Source: Antedon mediterranea (lineage: Eukaryota; Echinodermata; Crinoidea; Comatulida; Antedonidae). From it: a stretch of DNA of 64,000 nucleotides. The notes below the pieces were generated by a model. The model was not told the DNA's origin. It searched no databases and saw only the letters and a program-made list of their open reading frames with translations. Made by a program: the position numbers and the translations under genes. This document shows, one piece after another, positions 1-11,379 of this stretch; the first letter of the stretch is position 1, and each line of letters starts with the position of its first letter. The DNA lies in contig NC_092678.1 of NCBI RefSeq assembly GCF_964355755.1, forward strand, positions 15,534,922 to 15,598,921. Reading direction: 5' to 3'.

Positions 1-225
1 ATAGGTTTCAAATTATACGAAGCTTCAGGTTGACCGATGAAATGAAATTTAAATAATCCGCAGCAACATTGCCAGTCTTAATATGTCAGAGGGAACAGAT
101 TAGGCCTATTTTAGTGTGTACAGTATGAAACAAACGTAGTATCACGATAGGAGAAATCTTTGCCTTGGAGCTCATTTGCATGGACATACAGGCTTAAGGC
201 AAGTCTGTCTAATACGGTGTAACAT
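1..225. repeat. Dispersed repeat, copy 1 (second copy near 55001)
   Basis: This stretch is read again in the same orientation at about 55001-55233, with scattered substitutions and small indels. Both copies share the run ATCACGATAGGAGAAATC and the end TCTGTCTAATACGGT. It shows no coding potential. The left limit is cut by the window edge, so the full repeat may be longer. Confidence 0.75.
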
Positions 226-267
226 TTAACGCATTCAGGTTAAGATCATGAAGTTATGCAATAGAAC

Positions 268-1194
268 TGTCACGACAAATATGGTCCGGGGCCAAAATCG
301 GTCCGGCCGGACCAGTTTTGGCTCTAAAGTTGTGGCCAAAAGCAGTCCGCCACTGCCAAAATCGGTCCGGGTTTTTCTTCTGTCGATTTTAATTGAATTA
401 CTAGGCCTATGATGCTGTTTTAAGTTGTTTATGGCTAGAAAAATATCCCATGATATATATAAGTAAGTTATCTTGTCGGATAAATACTGTAAATAAATGT
501 ATTTTATCTAAAAACATGACTTAGGTGTTCACTCATATTTCAACCTGCCACACACTCACATGAACGGGTATGAGACGCTGATATTGCCAGCCAGATTTTA
601 TTTTATGATTGATGCCTTTTTCCTTCCTCAGCCTAATCAATATTGGATAATTGTTTTATAATGATTGTAGTGAATTGATATTGATTGATTAACCATAAAT
701 TAGTAATAAATTAAATTGTTTTTAACATCATGGGGAAACGAAGATGTTTAAAAAACAAAAGAACAAAATGGATTAAAAACAGGCAGAGAATTAATTGTAC
801 ACAAAAAACCTAAAAATTAGTACTAATTATTGATGAGTTACTACTAATAGCAATAATGATGATAAAAAAAAACAGGCTTAATTTATAATATTAAAATAAC
901 AAATAAAACCCCGTAGTTTTCAATATATTATAAATGACTAATCATGGCCTTTTTAAATGATATATACATTATGACTCATTTTGCGCACCATATATTTGCA
1001 AGATCGGACCATATTTGGCGGCCAAAACAGTCCTACTGCCCGGACCGATTTTATCCAGGCCGGACCAGTTTTGGCGGCCAAAATTGGTCCGGCCGGACAG
1101 GTTTTGGCAGCCATAAATGGTCCCCCGGACTGATTTTGGCAGCCAACACTGGTCCGCCGGACCGATTTTGGCCCGGACTGATTTTGGTGTGACA
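268..1194. mobile_element. Foldback DNA element with minisatellite arms (GTCCGG/CCAAAA)
   Basis: The left end (TGTCACGACAAATATGGTCC) and the reverse complement of the right end (TGTCACACCAAAATCAGTCC) match. GAAC directly flanks both ends (264-267 and 1195-1198), a likely 4-bp target duplication. The arms at 285-375 and 1005-1190 are tandem variants of a unit built from GGTCCGGCCGGACC and TTTTGGC/GCCAAAA. The centre (about 380-1000) is AT-rich and non-coding. The two overlapping ORFs in the right arm are by-products of the repeat. The superfamily is unknown. Confidence 0.65.
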
Positions 1195-1199
1195 GAACA

Positions 1200-1690
1200 T
1201 TCCAGTTAATTGTCTGCAACTGCATCTGCATCTTTTATAACTGCTATCTTATATTTTAAATATCTTAAGTCTGTTATGAATCTGGGGTTTAATAATTCGA
1301 CCATATCCTAAATATAGAGTTGGATCACAGTTCCCAATACAGTACATACATTAAAGTAATAGTTGGCGCCGTCAAAATAATTCCACCATACATAGGCACA
1401 GCAAGTCTCGTCTACTTCACTGGCTTTTGTTAATTTTGGACTGAAGTTCTTGCTTCCAATATAATATTCATCCCTCTGTTTCGGTGATAGTGCACAGCGT
1501 TACATAGATGTTGCAAATTTGCTCCTTCTCATATTTTCTTTAACTAACGATTATTCCACTATTTTGTTTATTAAAACGAAATCGCTTGTTGTTTAATGAT
1601 GGCAAAGTAATATATTTAATAGCGCATTTAAAGTTTCTATTTCATTTCGAAGTTTTTAAGCTTGTTGAATAGTATAATGTCATTAAGTTC
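1200..1690. other. No recognisable feature
   Basis: AT-rich sequence. I see no gene, repeat pair or structural signal in it. Confidence 0.6.
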
Positions 1691-2150
1691 AAATTTTAAA
1701 TTTGATTGTGACTGTCCTGTTAACGTTAAACGTTATTAAAATTGTTATGTACAAAGTCGTATTTGAACTTTTTATGAACGTTCATTGTACGATAAAGATA
1801 AAAGAAATATTTATGTATTTTAACGTTATTATAAAAAGTTAATCTAACATTAGATGAACGTCGTTAAAAAGGTTCACTGAAAGTTATTTTTTGACCGTTA
1901 TTCTGAAAGTCTTTTTAATGTTCGATAGACCTTATTAAAAACATTCTGTTTAAGTTAGATTTAAACATCATTGTGAACGTTCTTTCAACGTAAGATTAAG
2001 GTTTTAGAAAAAGTTATGTAACATTACATTTTTATGTTATTATGAAAGTTAATCTAACGTTAGATGAACGTTGTTAAAAAGATTAATTGAAATTTACTTT
2101 TTGAAAGTTAATTTAATAGTTAGTTAGTTTGATTTGTACGTTATTTTTTG
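1690..2150. repeat. AACGTT-rich repeat, part 1
   Basis: Degenerate units of about 205-210 bp share motifs such as TTAATCTAACNTTAGATGAACG, read at 1838 and again at 2045. The same repeat resumes at 5530-5840, 6318-6375 and 7338-7525. The intervening DNA is therefore best read as insertions into one repeat block. AACGTT is palindromic and strongly over-represented here. Confidence 0.6.
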
Positions 2151-2215
2151 TTCTTTTTGCTGGGAAATAGCCAGGTGTTTTATCTACAACATTGAACCAA
2201 TTAAATATTGAATTA

Positions 2216-2420
2216 ATATTAATTTACACATTATTATTATACTGTATTTTACATTTTTATCACATCTAAAAATAATATAATGAATTTTAATTTTATTATC
2301 AAATTCGAATAAAAAGAAAACGTAAATTACTAATAATAATAATGCGTACCGGTGTTTATGTGTGTTATACAAATGCTATTCTAAGAAGAATTTTATCGAA
2401 GAATCAAAGTACAATAAATG
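2216..2420. repeat. About 205-bp direct repeat flanking a LINE fragment, left copy
   Basis: It matches 3830-4034 closely in the same orientation (shared runs GCGTACCGGTGTTTATGTG and AATTCGAATAAAAAGAAAA). The LINE fragment lies between the two copies. A short duplicate of the LINE 3' end (TCTACAACATTGAAC) sits on the far side of this copy at 2181-2215, so the order repeat-then-LINE-end occurs twice. This is far too long for an ordinary LINE target duplication. Confidence 0.7.
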
Positions 2421-3829
2421 TATCTACAACATTGAACTAATTAAATATTGAAATAATATAATAATTTAGGTATTTGTAAAGCGCCAGAATCAACTAAACC
2501 GAAGTAAAAATCAAAGGCGCTTGTATTGGATGTTAAAAAGATGCGTTCTTTTTTAAAAATAGTAATAGAGGTTGAATGAGTAAAATGACGAGGGAGAGAA
2601 TTCCAAAGAGAAGCAGCAGAGAACATAAAAGACCTTTGTCCATAAGATTTGGTGTTAATTCTAGGAACAAGTAGTAGGTTTTGATCAGCCGAACGAAGAC
2701 AAGCAAGAGGGGTGTAGGTGGGAAGAAGATCAAGGTTTAAGAAGTAGCGCTTTAATTGTTAGTAAAAGGATCTTATATTTTATACGGGAGTCAATAGGTA
2801 GCCAATGGAGGTTATATAAAATAGGAGATATGTGTGAGGATCTTCTAGTAATAGTTAGAATGCGTGCAGCAGTGTTCTGGAGACGTTGAAGTCGATTCAT
2901 TGAAGATTTCGGTAGGCCAAAAAAAAAGAGAGTTGCAATAATCAAGGCGAGAAGTGACAGAGGCATTTATTAATGTAGAGGCAGTACGCTTTGACAGATA
3001 CTTTCGAATGCAAGCAATGTTACGTAGATGGAAGTTAGTAGTTTTTTTAACATGACTTATATGTTTGTTGAAGGATAATAATTCATCAAAATAAACCCCA
3101 AGATTTTTAACATGGAAAAAAAATGGAAAAATTGAACAGGAATTAAAAGAAATCGAGGGAATATTGAATTTGGAACGTATGTGTTTGGTGGAAAAAATGA
3201 TAAATTCGGTTTTAGAATTTTAAAAAATAAAATAAAAAGCAAAGGCATGTTGGATGATAGCCAGGATGATATTTTAGAGAGACAACTTTCAAGTCGTTTA
3301 GTTATATCGTGAGATTCAGAAGGATTAAAATCGACATAAATATATCTGTAAGTCATCAGCTATTATAGGTGGTAGTGTTTTAATAAATTCAGTGAGAGGG
3401 GAAATATACAGAGAAAAAAGCAAGGGCCCAAGGATAGAACCCCGTGGAACTCCGCATTCAAGGCTCTTAGGAGCAGATCTAGTATCATTGATTTCTACGC
3501 ACTGGGTCCGGCAAGTCAGACAAGATCAAAACCAATCTAAAGCACTATTAGACACTCCATAGTAATCTGAAAGACGACAGAGAAGGATGTTGTGATCAAC
3601 AGTGTCAAAAGCAGATGAAAGGTCTAGCATAACAAGTGCAACAGCACGCTTTCGATCCAAGGCACAGACAATATCATTATGAATTTTGGTGAGGGCAGTT
3701 TCAGTATTGTGACCAACTCTATATGCAGATTGAAATGGATTTAAAAAATTGAATTTGTAGAGATAAGATATAAATTGATTTAAAACTATTTTCTCAAGGA
3801 GCTTTCCAATGAAGTGAAGATTTGATATT
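2420..3829 (-). pseudogene. CR1/L2-type LINE, 5'-truncated and frameshifted
   Basis: On the minus strand, fragments in several frames give a non-LTR reverse transcriptase in the right order: GKLLEKIV, SAYRVGHNTETALTKI, LDLSSAFDTVDH, a GSILGPLLFSLY-type motif and ADDLQIYVDFNPSESHDI. The carboxy region follows (RLQRLQNTAARIL, then ILYNLHWLPI). The SAYR..H.TE and RLQ..QN.AAR blocks are typical of CR1/L2-like elements. The endonuclease and the start of RT are missing, and the piece ends abruptly near 3829. Several frameshifts and stops make it inactive. It lies between two ~205-bp direct repeats. Confidence 0.85.
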
Positions 3830-4034
3830 AATTTACATTATATTATTATACTGTATTTTACATTTTTATCACATCTAATAATAACATAATGAATTATAAT
3901 TTTATTATCAAATTCGAATAAAAAGAAAAACGTAAATTACTAATAATAAATATGCGTACCGGTGTTTATGTGTGTTATGCAAATGTTGTTCTAGTGAAGA
4001 TTGTTCTCGAAGAATCGAAGTACAATACATGTAT
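3830..4034. repeat. About 205-bp direct repeat, right copy
   Basis: Partner of 2216-2420. It abuts the truncated 5' end of the LINE fragment. Confidence 0.7.
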
Positions 4035-4718
4035 ACATTAATTAATGAATATTACAAAAAGCATTTAAAACATCTCATTGAGTTTACTGACTTTCAATTT
4101 TATTAAGCATTAATAATTAAAACATATTTATCATAAAAAAATAACGTAACCAACTACAGTAAAATTTCTAACGGTAACAGTCGAGTCTCTGGTGGTGTAT
4201 GTACAACGTGCACTCTGGTCATATCTCGATAACCCTTTGGTCAAAATACTGGGAATAAATATATTTATATTCGTTGTAATAGAACATTTTTACTAAATGT
4301 AACCGGAAATGCTCTATGCCAATTTATATTTAAAATATACAAAGATGTATTTTTTTATCATAACAAAAATATACTTGTCACTTGCTTTACTCTTTTAATG
4401 GAAAAGAGTGAAAAACCAAATGCGCCACTCTTTAATACCACTCTTTAAAAGGATGACATTCACTCTAAAAGAAGGAGTGTTGTTTCTTTGTAATTTGGAA
4501 TATGCTGGTTCAATTCAATCCGATAAAGTACATGGTGACTGAGTTGTTCAATCCACAGCTTTGGACAATTTGGGGGTAGCGAACATAAATATCTGTAAGT
4601 GCAGTTTTCCTTGCTCATATTTTTTGGTATCAATGTATAAATCATAAATTTCTCTTTATTTTGATGTAAGTTGATTGTAATTAGATAATTAATGACGTCA
4701 CATAAGGACATAAGGACA
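4035..4718. other. No recognisable gene
   Basis: AT-rich. A local inverted motif (CACTCTTTAA / TTAAAAGGATGACATTCACTC) lies near 4425-4480. The 83-codon minus ORF at 4460-4711 has no family features and I do not call it. Confidence 0.5.
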
Positions 4719-5043
4719 TTAAAGATATATTGTTCCCCAAAAACATGAACAATGAAGATTAATTTGAAAAGGTTATTTTGTAGTTTTAATCAAGTTAATC
4801 AATTGCTAAGAAAAAAAAAACAAATAAAATATGTTTTCACTAAAATGAAAAAATAAATGGTTAAATTCAATCAAAAATTCATTGGCTATTTTTTGCTTAA
4901 AATTACAGTTTTTTCAGGTAAATGATTTTTTTTCCCGATCCAAGTTTTGGTCAAAGTGGATAACTATTATGATATTAAAATGGCATAATCAACTAAAAAA
5001 TGTAAAAAAACATATTTTGTTCAGAGGGACAATACATCATTAA
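4719..5043. mobile_element. TTAA-flanked non-autonomous element, copy A (325 bp)
   Basis: TTAA at 4719-4722 is followed by AGATATATTGTTCCCC. The right end reads GGGACAATACATCA and then TTAA at 5040-5043. The ends match, with some decay, those of three better-preserved copies at 25334, 43406 and 58682. The subterminal string AACTATTATGATA is also shared. TTAA duplication fits the piggyBac type; that is inference, since no transposase is present. Confidence 0.75.
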
Positions 5044-5529
5044 ATAAATAATGAATATTTCCGTATCTAAAACATGTCAATATTATTTTTAAGATATGAC
5101 TAATATATCTAAAATTCTCATATAACTATATATAATACATGATAAGCCTATACTCTGATTCATTTAAGCATTGTTAGGCACATGTTTATAGCTATGAGTA
5201 TGTACGTACACAAGTTAACAAAACACTGAGTTCTAGATTATTAAACAATTTTGGGTAGGGTTTTTGATAACAAATAGCCAGTTTTTCTTTTTCAAACATT
5301 TAATTCTTTATATCAATGTATAGAGTAATGTCTACTTTACATTTCGGTTTTAATATGTGATTCAATTTGATTTCAATTCAAATTTTATAAAATTACTTTA
5401 CAAATATCATATCCTGAAATCAGAAAAAATACAATATCTGTAAGAATAATTTTATCTGTGCATGTTTCAACCAAACCCTTTTCATTGTGCAAATTTAATT
5501 TTTTTTTTACTTTGCCACCTAAACGTCGA
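5044..5529. other. No recognisable feature
   Basis: AT-rich intergenic or old repeat DNA. I see nothing in it. Confidence 0.5.
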
Positions 5530-5838
5530 AATTTATAGACAACAGTTCTTAAAAGGGTTTACTGAAAGTTACGTTTTAACGTTATTCTGAATGTCCTTCT
5601 AATGTTTGATAAATGTTCTGTTTAAGTTAAATTCATACATTATTGCGAACGTTCTTTTTACCGTTAGATAAAGATGTTAGAACAGTTATGTAATCTTACA
5701 TTTTAATGTTATTATTAAAGTTAACCTAACATTAGATGATCGTTGTTAAAAAGGTTCACTGAAAGTTATATTTGAAATGTTATTATGAATGTCCTTCTAA
5801 TGTTCGGAAAACGTTATTAAAAACGTTATTGTATAAAA
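5530..5838. repeat. AACGTT-rich repeat, part 2
   Basis: Continuation of the repeat at 1690-2150. It contains two units marked by GAATGTCCTTCTAATGTT and GTTGTTAAAAAGGTTCACTG. It stops at about 5838, where a LINE 3' end is inserted, and resumes at 6318. Confidence 0.6.
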
Positions 5839-6282
5839 TTAAAATCAACTAATATGGGTCAGCAAAGTATAGCATATAGAGGACCTAAGCTATGGAATCA
5901 ACTTATAAGAAATATAAGAGATAGTGAAAATATTATATCAATATTTAAAAAACTATTACTAAATAAATACATTAATAGTTATAAAGAAACAATATATCTT
6001 TGCGAAAACAACATTTGTAAACTATGTCTAACATTAACTTGATTAATTACATTTTCGTATATATTCTGAGACTGTGAAGTATATTATATTATAGTACGTT
6101 TTTTTTTTCGTTCATTTATTTACTACATGAAAACATTTTTGTAATATACTTGTAAATTTATATTTTAAGTTAGGGTGCCACAGATTAAATGCTTTGCTTG
6201 CTTGTGGTTACCCTGTTTTTCACACTTTATTGTACTAAATTGTTTATTTATATTTTGATGAATGTTGTGTGAAAAATAAAAG

Positions 6283-6317
<35 letters not shown>
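5838..6317 (+). pseudogene. 3' end of a non-LTR retrotransposon with (ATCA)n tail
   Basis: An open frame at 5854-6042 reads as the last residues of a LINE reverse transcriptase (YRGPKLWNQL, then a SIFKKLL helix). An AT-rich 3' UTR follows, then a microsatellite tail of about nine ATCA units at 6281-6317. The insertion can be placed because the interrupted AACGTT repeat is continuous at about 1931-1975. It is strongly 5' truncated and inactive. Confidence 0.8.
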
Positions 6318-6419
6318 GTTTAAGTTAGATTTAAACAATATTGTTTAACGTTTTTTTCTCGTTAGATAAACATTTCATTTCTTTTATCATTTATCTTTTT
6401 ATTTCGGAATATCATGGTG

Positions 6420-7338
6420 ACATAATATTTTATCCATAGCAAAAGAGAGAAAAAAAAATCTTAATCTAACAGCTCATAGAACAAAAACAAAGATATGTAA
6501 ATATATAAAGTCAATGCAACAAAGCATTCCATTGTATGTGCATTCTTGACACATTAAGAACGTGGCGATTAATGGTCATGATCAAGGAATTACTACTTGC
6601 GTTCACACGATTTTTAAAACTAAAAACAGATTTTCTAATGAACTCATCAAAGGATGGGACGTCATTTAAGACAAACATCATGCTTGCACTACAATGTCTA
6701 GGCTGCTTCAGCAGCAAACGTAAGGCATTGTTATAACATACTTTCAGTGATCTCAGAGTGCTCTTATTATATCTGCACCATAAGGTTGAACAGTACATGC
6801 TGACACAGTAACACTTAAATAGATAACATTTAGTCTTAGTAGAACATTTTCCAAACTTTCTATTTAGAGAGTTGGCCCTAATGCAAATAGATCGATATTG
6901 ACGTTTGATGTCACTTTCATCACTCAGGTTATTACTAATCACATGACCAAGATAGGTTATTGAATTATCAACGATTAGAGGTGCCCCATTTAAGGTAATA
7001 TGTGGAACACCTTTGAGGTTGCGGACTTTCGGGCAAAATAGCAAGCATTTGGATTTGTTTTCATTAAAAGTAATATCATGGTCACTAGCAAAACCTTCAC
7101 AGAGTCCAATTAGGCTTTGTAAGCGAATCACTAACGGAGCCAAAAGGACCAAGTCATCAGCAAAGCTTAGGCAATTCAGTTTAAGACTGTTAATTTCACA
7201 ACCTTCTTTTGACTTAGTCAGTTCAACAGTTAACGGATCAGTGTACACATTGTAAAGAAGAGGGGACATAACGCCTCCCTGGCGAACCCCATTACGAACA
7301 GTGAAAGAATTGGAAACGGAACTTCCCCACCTGACAAC
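6420..7338 (-). pseudogene. LINE reverse transcriptase carboxy-terminal half (I/Jockey-like)
   Basis: The minus frame is open from about 7335 to 6511. It begins with GVRQGGVMSPLLYNVY just upstream of the first ATG, followed by the catalytic block LSFADDLVLLAP. A thumb-like region follows (ITYLGHVISNNLSDESDI, then YNNALRLLL). The FADD.VLL box and the GVRQGG.(L/M)SP motif mark RT. The run YLGH.I....SD..DI resembles the I/Nimb-Jockey side of LINEs, which is a tentative placement. No stop interrupts the 250-odd residues, so the insertion may be fairly young. It is 5' truncated inside RT, at the junction with the AACGTT repeat. Confidence 0.85.
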
Positions 7339-7525
7339 AAACGTTATTAAGGCAAGTTATTTTAATGTTATATTTGAACGTTACCATAAACGTTCCCTCA
7401 ACGTTAAAATAATGTCAAACAAACATCGTCTTTTGAATGAATGTTATTCGAACGTCACTTGAACGTCCGAACCTGACCAAACAACAACCAAAAACTAACG
7501 TTATATAAACGTTATGTGTTTGTTT
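7338..7525. repeat. AACGTT-rich repeat, part 3
   Basis: Dense AACGTT and ACGTT motifs follow directly after the LINE breakpoint. This is the last part of the block that starts at 1690. Confidence 0.55.
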
Positions 7526-7565
7526 GGATATCACATTAATATCTACTCGTAATGCATTTACTGGT

Positions 7566-7740
7566 CTAAATCCAACCGATAAGGGGCTTCAAAATAGCAA
7601 ATGGCGGCCATTTTGAATTTATGTTAATTAGGCCACTTCCCGATGTCCGATTTTGGTAAACTTTGGACATGATGTTCATTTGAACAAAAAACAACATTGT
7701 AATTTGTTCTAGATTCAACCATACATTTACTGGACTAGTA
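7566..7740. repeat. Dispersed repeat R2, copy 1
   Basis: The run GGCGGCCATTTTGAATTTATG and the following CACTTCCCGATGTCCGATT recur at about 56845-56945 in the same orientation. They recur in reverse orientation at 55700-55860 and 56190-56340. The repeat is non-coding. Confidence 0.65.
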
Positions 7741-9286
7741 CCACCTGTCATGGATTGATAACGCTTTCGCTTGAAACTTACAGGCAGAGAAAGAATCATG
7801 GACATCACCTATTATATTACCATGATTTTTCTCAGAACTGATCATGTTACATACGTATAAAAAATGCACAGTTACATAGTAATATTTACCAAAAAACAAG
7901 TCACGTGACCAATAAAGGTATTCAGTACAACATTTCATTTTCTCAAATATTATACTGTTTGATATCGTAGTATAACCTTTTCTATTCTGAATACAGTTTT
8001 ACAGTTTATTCGATTTTCCTTTGTTTTCTTTTTCAGCAGAAACGTAACTTTGGAAAGTAATCTAAAATTGTCTTATCTGCTAGTTAATGTATTTATAACT
8101 ATCCAGTGCAGTGGTGTCTATGTTGTTTTTTCAAATATGGTTTCTGCCAATAGAAAAGAATTATGGCTATCTGAGCAAGCAAGCGGTAACCACAAACCAT
8201 ACATAAAAATCAAAGGGAACTTTTAGACGTTAAAAACACAGTAATTCTTATTTGTACAATATCTTGGTAGTCTATAAAGGTAAGGCAGTAGGACACTGAC
8301 TTGTCTTTATTTCGTGTTAATTTGTTGGGAAAACTAATTTATTTAAATTTTATTAAAAACTTCTTAAGATTTTGTTATAATTTCACTGTATAATAATATA
8401 AAATGCAATTATTTTTGGTTTTTTTTGTTTTGCTGCATTTCATCTGATGTTCAAAGAGAAAGGCATGTTAATTAACAATGGCATTGTGCACAGATGGCTT
8501 TATATTGTATGGTACCAGATTTGACAAAATAACACTGTTATACAAATGATTGTTAACGCTATGCAAATGATACCATGGCCCTAGCATTTTCTTTTTACGA
8601 AAACAGAAATTTTGAATACTAAAAATAAAATAGATTCAGAATTTAACAAGCTATCCAACGAAATAAAACAAAGATGTAATTTGACAACAGTTTATTTCAC
8701 TTTTTTCACAGACTAAAGCTATTTTGATTTTAAATAACTTGGAAACTTGACATTTTATGGCGTAGTAAGTGTAATCCAGTGCTGTACTTATATTTAGTAT
8801 TATAAGATAATATGTAATATAATATAAAACATAGGCCTATAAATGGACAATTATGACAAAGTAGACAGAAAATCAAACAAATATTACTAAAACTGTATTA
8901 AGAATGAAACAGTCGCGTGCTCAAGTTAGTGTTTACCGACCAACCGACCGACATAGTGAGCTGTAGAGTGAGCTAAAAGGTTATCCAACGAGCCCAATTA
9001 ACTATGTAACCATACGTTTATTGATATTGGTAATGGAATAAAATGTATCAGTATTACATTCCAAAGATAACATGGATGACCAGATTTAGTGTGGAACCTC
9101 GGCCGTCTTGAAATACAAGATGGCGGCTGAAGAAGTGGTTGACAAAATGGCATCTAACTGTTTTGGATTCATGAGCATCTGAAGAATAACACAATTAGCT
9201 AAAAAATATATTATGTCTTCGAGCTGGAAGACATAATAATTCTTACTACATACCTATGTGCAATAAACAATGACTTTGTGTTGGCG
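7741..9286. other. Long stretch without a recognisable gene
   Basis: AT-rich. At 8926-8975 a short piece (GTTTACCGACCAACCGACC, GACATAGTGAGCTGTAGAGT) is the reverse complement of part of the MITE at 61568-61845. Nothing else stands out. Confidence 0.5.
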
Positions 9287-9448
9287 GTCAACCTAGGCCA
9301 GGTAGCATTGCGCGGGCGGGTATAATTACCGTCTGTATATGTCAACCTAGGTCAGGTAGCATTGCGCGGGCGGGTATAATTACCGTCTGTATATGTCAAC
9401 CTAGGTCAGGTAGCATTGCGCGGCCGGGTATAATTACCGTCTGTATAT
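9287..9448. repeat. Tandem repeat, 3 x 54 bp
   Basis: Three units of exactly 54 bp start at 9287, 9341 and 9395, each with GTCAACCTAGG at its start and TATAATTACCGTCTG near its end. They differ at one or two positions. One degenerate unit lies at about 57934-57965, at the head of the paralogous segment, so the triplication is specific to this copy. Confidence 0.9.
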
Positions 9449-10326
9449 AATTATTGATATTATTTGTCATAGAAATTGTGTTTTTGGGTATGTGTTGGTC
9501 ACTCCTACCTTAGGGAGTAACGCCCCAAACCCGGAATATGCATAGTACTATAGTTTAGTAACAAGATTGATATGATTTGTTGTATACAGTATAGGCCACA
9601 AACTTTGTTCTGAAATAAAAGTTGATTAATTAATTGATTGATTAATTGATAACCTAAATCAACTAGAGAAGGTCGAAGGACAACCGAATCCAATCATAAT
9701 ACACATCCTAAAAAACGTATGTATTTAATCCCCGATACGCTATAGGCTAATTAATAGAGCATTTCAGACTATATTTTACTACTACTACTACTACTACTGA
9801 TTGTCAAACCAAAACAATTGATAATAAATCATTATTTCTTAAATTATTAGGAAGAATATAAATACAAAAAGCATATTTTATTGAAGAAAGAACAAAATCT
9901 AATTAAAACTAAGTAAGTAAAAATGGAGCGGAGTTTTTTGTAAGAATATTTCTTTTTCACTGTAGTGCTTCGTTGTTGTTTTAACATCGTGCCTGATACT
10001 ATGCTGCGTATTCTACAATTTGTCACCACAGCATGAATCCTTTTCATCACCAATACGGGATTATACAACACGATTACGAAATTCGCATCGGTAAGAACCC
10101 AATGCTACATTTTGAAATATAAATTTAAATTAAATACTGTAAGCAAAAACGTATGATGACATTGACTCTATTAGTTAAAAAACGTTGGGTTTTTTTTTTG
10201 TCCTGATTACTTAATTGGGTGAATAAACTGAAAATTATAGTTTGAATAGCAATAACACAATAATTTTACATTATAGTATTGTATTTTATTTTAATTTGTT
10301 GTGGACGAAACATTACTAATGGAATT

Positions 10327-10748
10327 ATCTTATCTTGTTCAACGGAAGTTTGTACGATTCTTGTCTTATAACTGTGTTAATTTTGCCTTTTCCATTGATT
10401 CTGTCAGCAATCGTCGAACGATATCTGATATGGTTTTTTTATATAATAATATTTTAAATTCTAAATATGACTGTTCATTAATTTCACTATTTAGTTTAAA
10501 TGTCCCTGGTCGTACACGAAATAAACATTTAGTGCATATTCCTTTTAGCCGTGTCGACTGTACTAAAAGGGGAATTTTTCATAGACTACCATATACATTT
10601 AATAATCTAAATAGCAATCATATTGATATTTTTAATGATAGACTTGGTTATTTTAAGAGGACGATTATGTGTTCACTTCTTGAACAGCCTGCATAACCTG
10701 TTAATATAAATTTTAAATTGAAATTGTTTATGGCATGCCGATCTATGT

Positions 10749-10779
<31 letters not shown>

Positions 10780-11037
10780 TATATATAAACAAATCAGGCA
10801 AAGAACAGTAATTCTAAACCGCCCGGTGACATACTGAAATTTAATTAATTAATTTTATACGATAAAGATGAGGAAATCTGTGAGAATGAGAAAAAGTCGC
10901 CCCAACCCAGATATTTTATTTGTATTTTATTGTTAACCGTTTTTGATGTTGTATTGTTTTATGTTTCAAACCTGTTAGTGGCGGTATTTATCGCTGTTGG
11001 TTTTGACTGAATAAAATTAAAATAAAATAAAATAAAA
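10327..11037 (+). pseudogene. 5'-truncated LINE (carboxy end of RT) with (AAAAT)n tail
   Basis: The open frame at 10301-10696 encodes a LINE carboxy-terminal region: RRTISDMVFLYNNILN, a VPGRTRNKHLVHIPFSR block, and FNDRLGYFKRT before the stop. The 3' part holds a (TA)n run (10748-10780) and ends in four to five AAAAT units at about 11013-11037. In the paralogous copy the flanks are directly joined (near 61510), which defines the insertion. Confidence 0.8.
10743..10880. repeat. (TA)n plus shared ~100-bp motif
   Basis: The (TA)n run and the following AGGCAAAGAACAGTAATT...CCGCCCGGTGACATACTGAA recur at 40188-40330 inside the large transposon. One of the two sites therefore received a small repeat associated with TA microsatellites. 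Confidence 0.6.
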
Positions 11038-11082
11038 TTGTACGTGTGTTTATTAGTTCTTCCAGAGTAAGTGTTTTTTAAA

Positions 11083-11355
11083 GGTCTGTCTACACTATCA
11101 TAATGTATGGGACAAAAAAATGTGATGTGCCCATATCTGGACATGATGACGTTCATTACTACCATATTTCGGAATATCACTAACATTATTAGTCGCGGGA
11201 AAAACGACTCTATAGCTCTATATGTCGGTCGGTTGGTCGGTCGGTCGGTTGGTAAACACTTAATCAAATTTGAGCACGCGACTGCAGCTATGTATATGGC
11301 CTTGTTTGGACACATAAAACTTCTTTGTCAAGCTAGTTTGATAGTGTAGACAGAG
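11083..11355. mobile_element. MITE with TIR TCTGTCTACACTATCA
   Basis: The left end TCTGTCTACACTATCA and the right end TGATAGTGTAGACAGA are inverted copies about 270 bp apart. The interior is non-coding, with a GGTC/GGTT microsatellite at 11224-11255. A second copy lies at about 61568-61845. It sits in the duplicated segment, so the two copies need not be independent insertions. Confidence 0.65.
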
Positions 11356-11379
11356 TTTTTGTAATGCGAGGCAAAGGTT

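Noticed and set aside
944-1231. Overlapping 82- and 92-codon ORFs on both strands
   Set aside because: They are translations of the GTCCGG minisatellite arm, with repeating residues in both strands and no family features.
4460-4711. 83-codon minus ORF as a gene
   Set aside because: No domain, no splice or start context, and AT-biased composition typical of chance.
9287-9448. CRISPR-like array
   Set aside because: The 54-bp units are directly adjacent with no variable spacers, in an animal genome.
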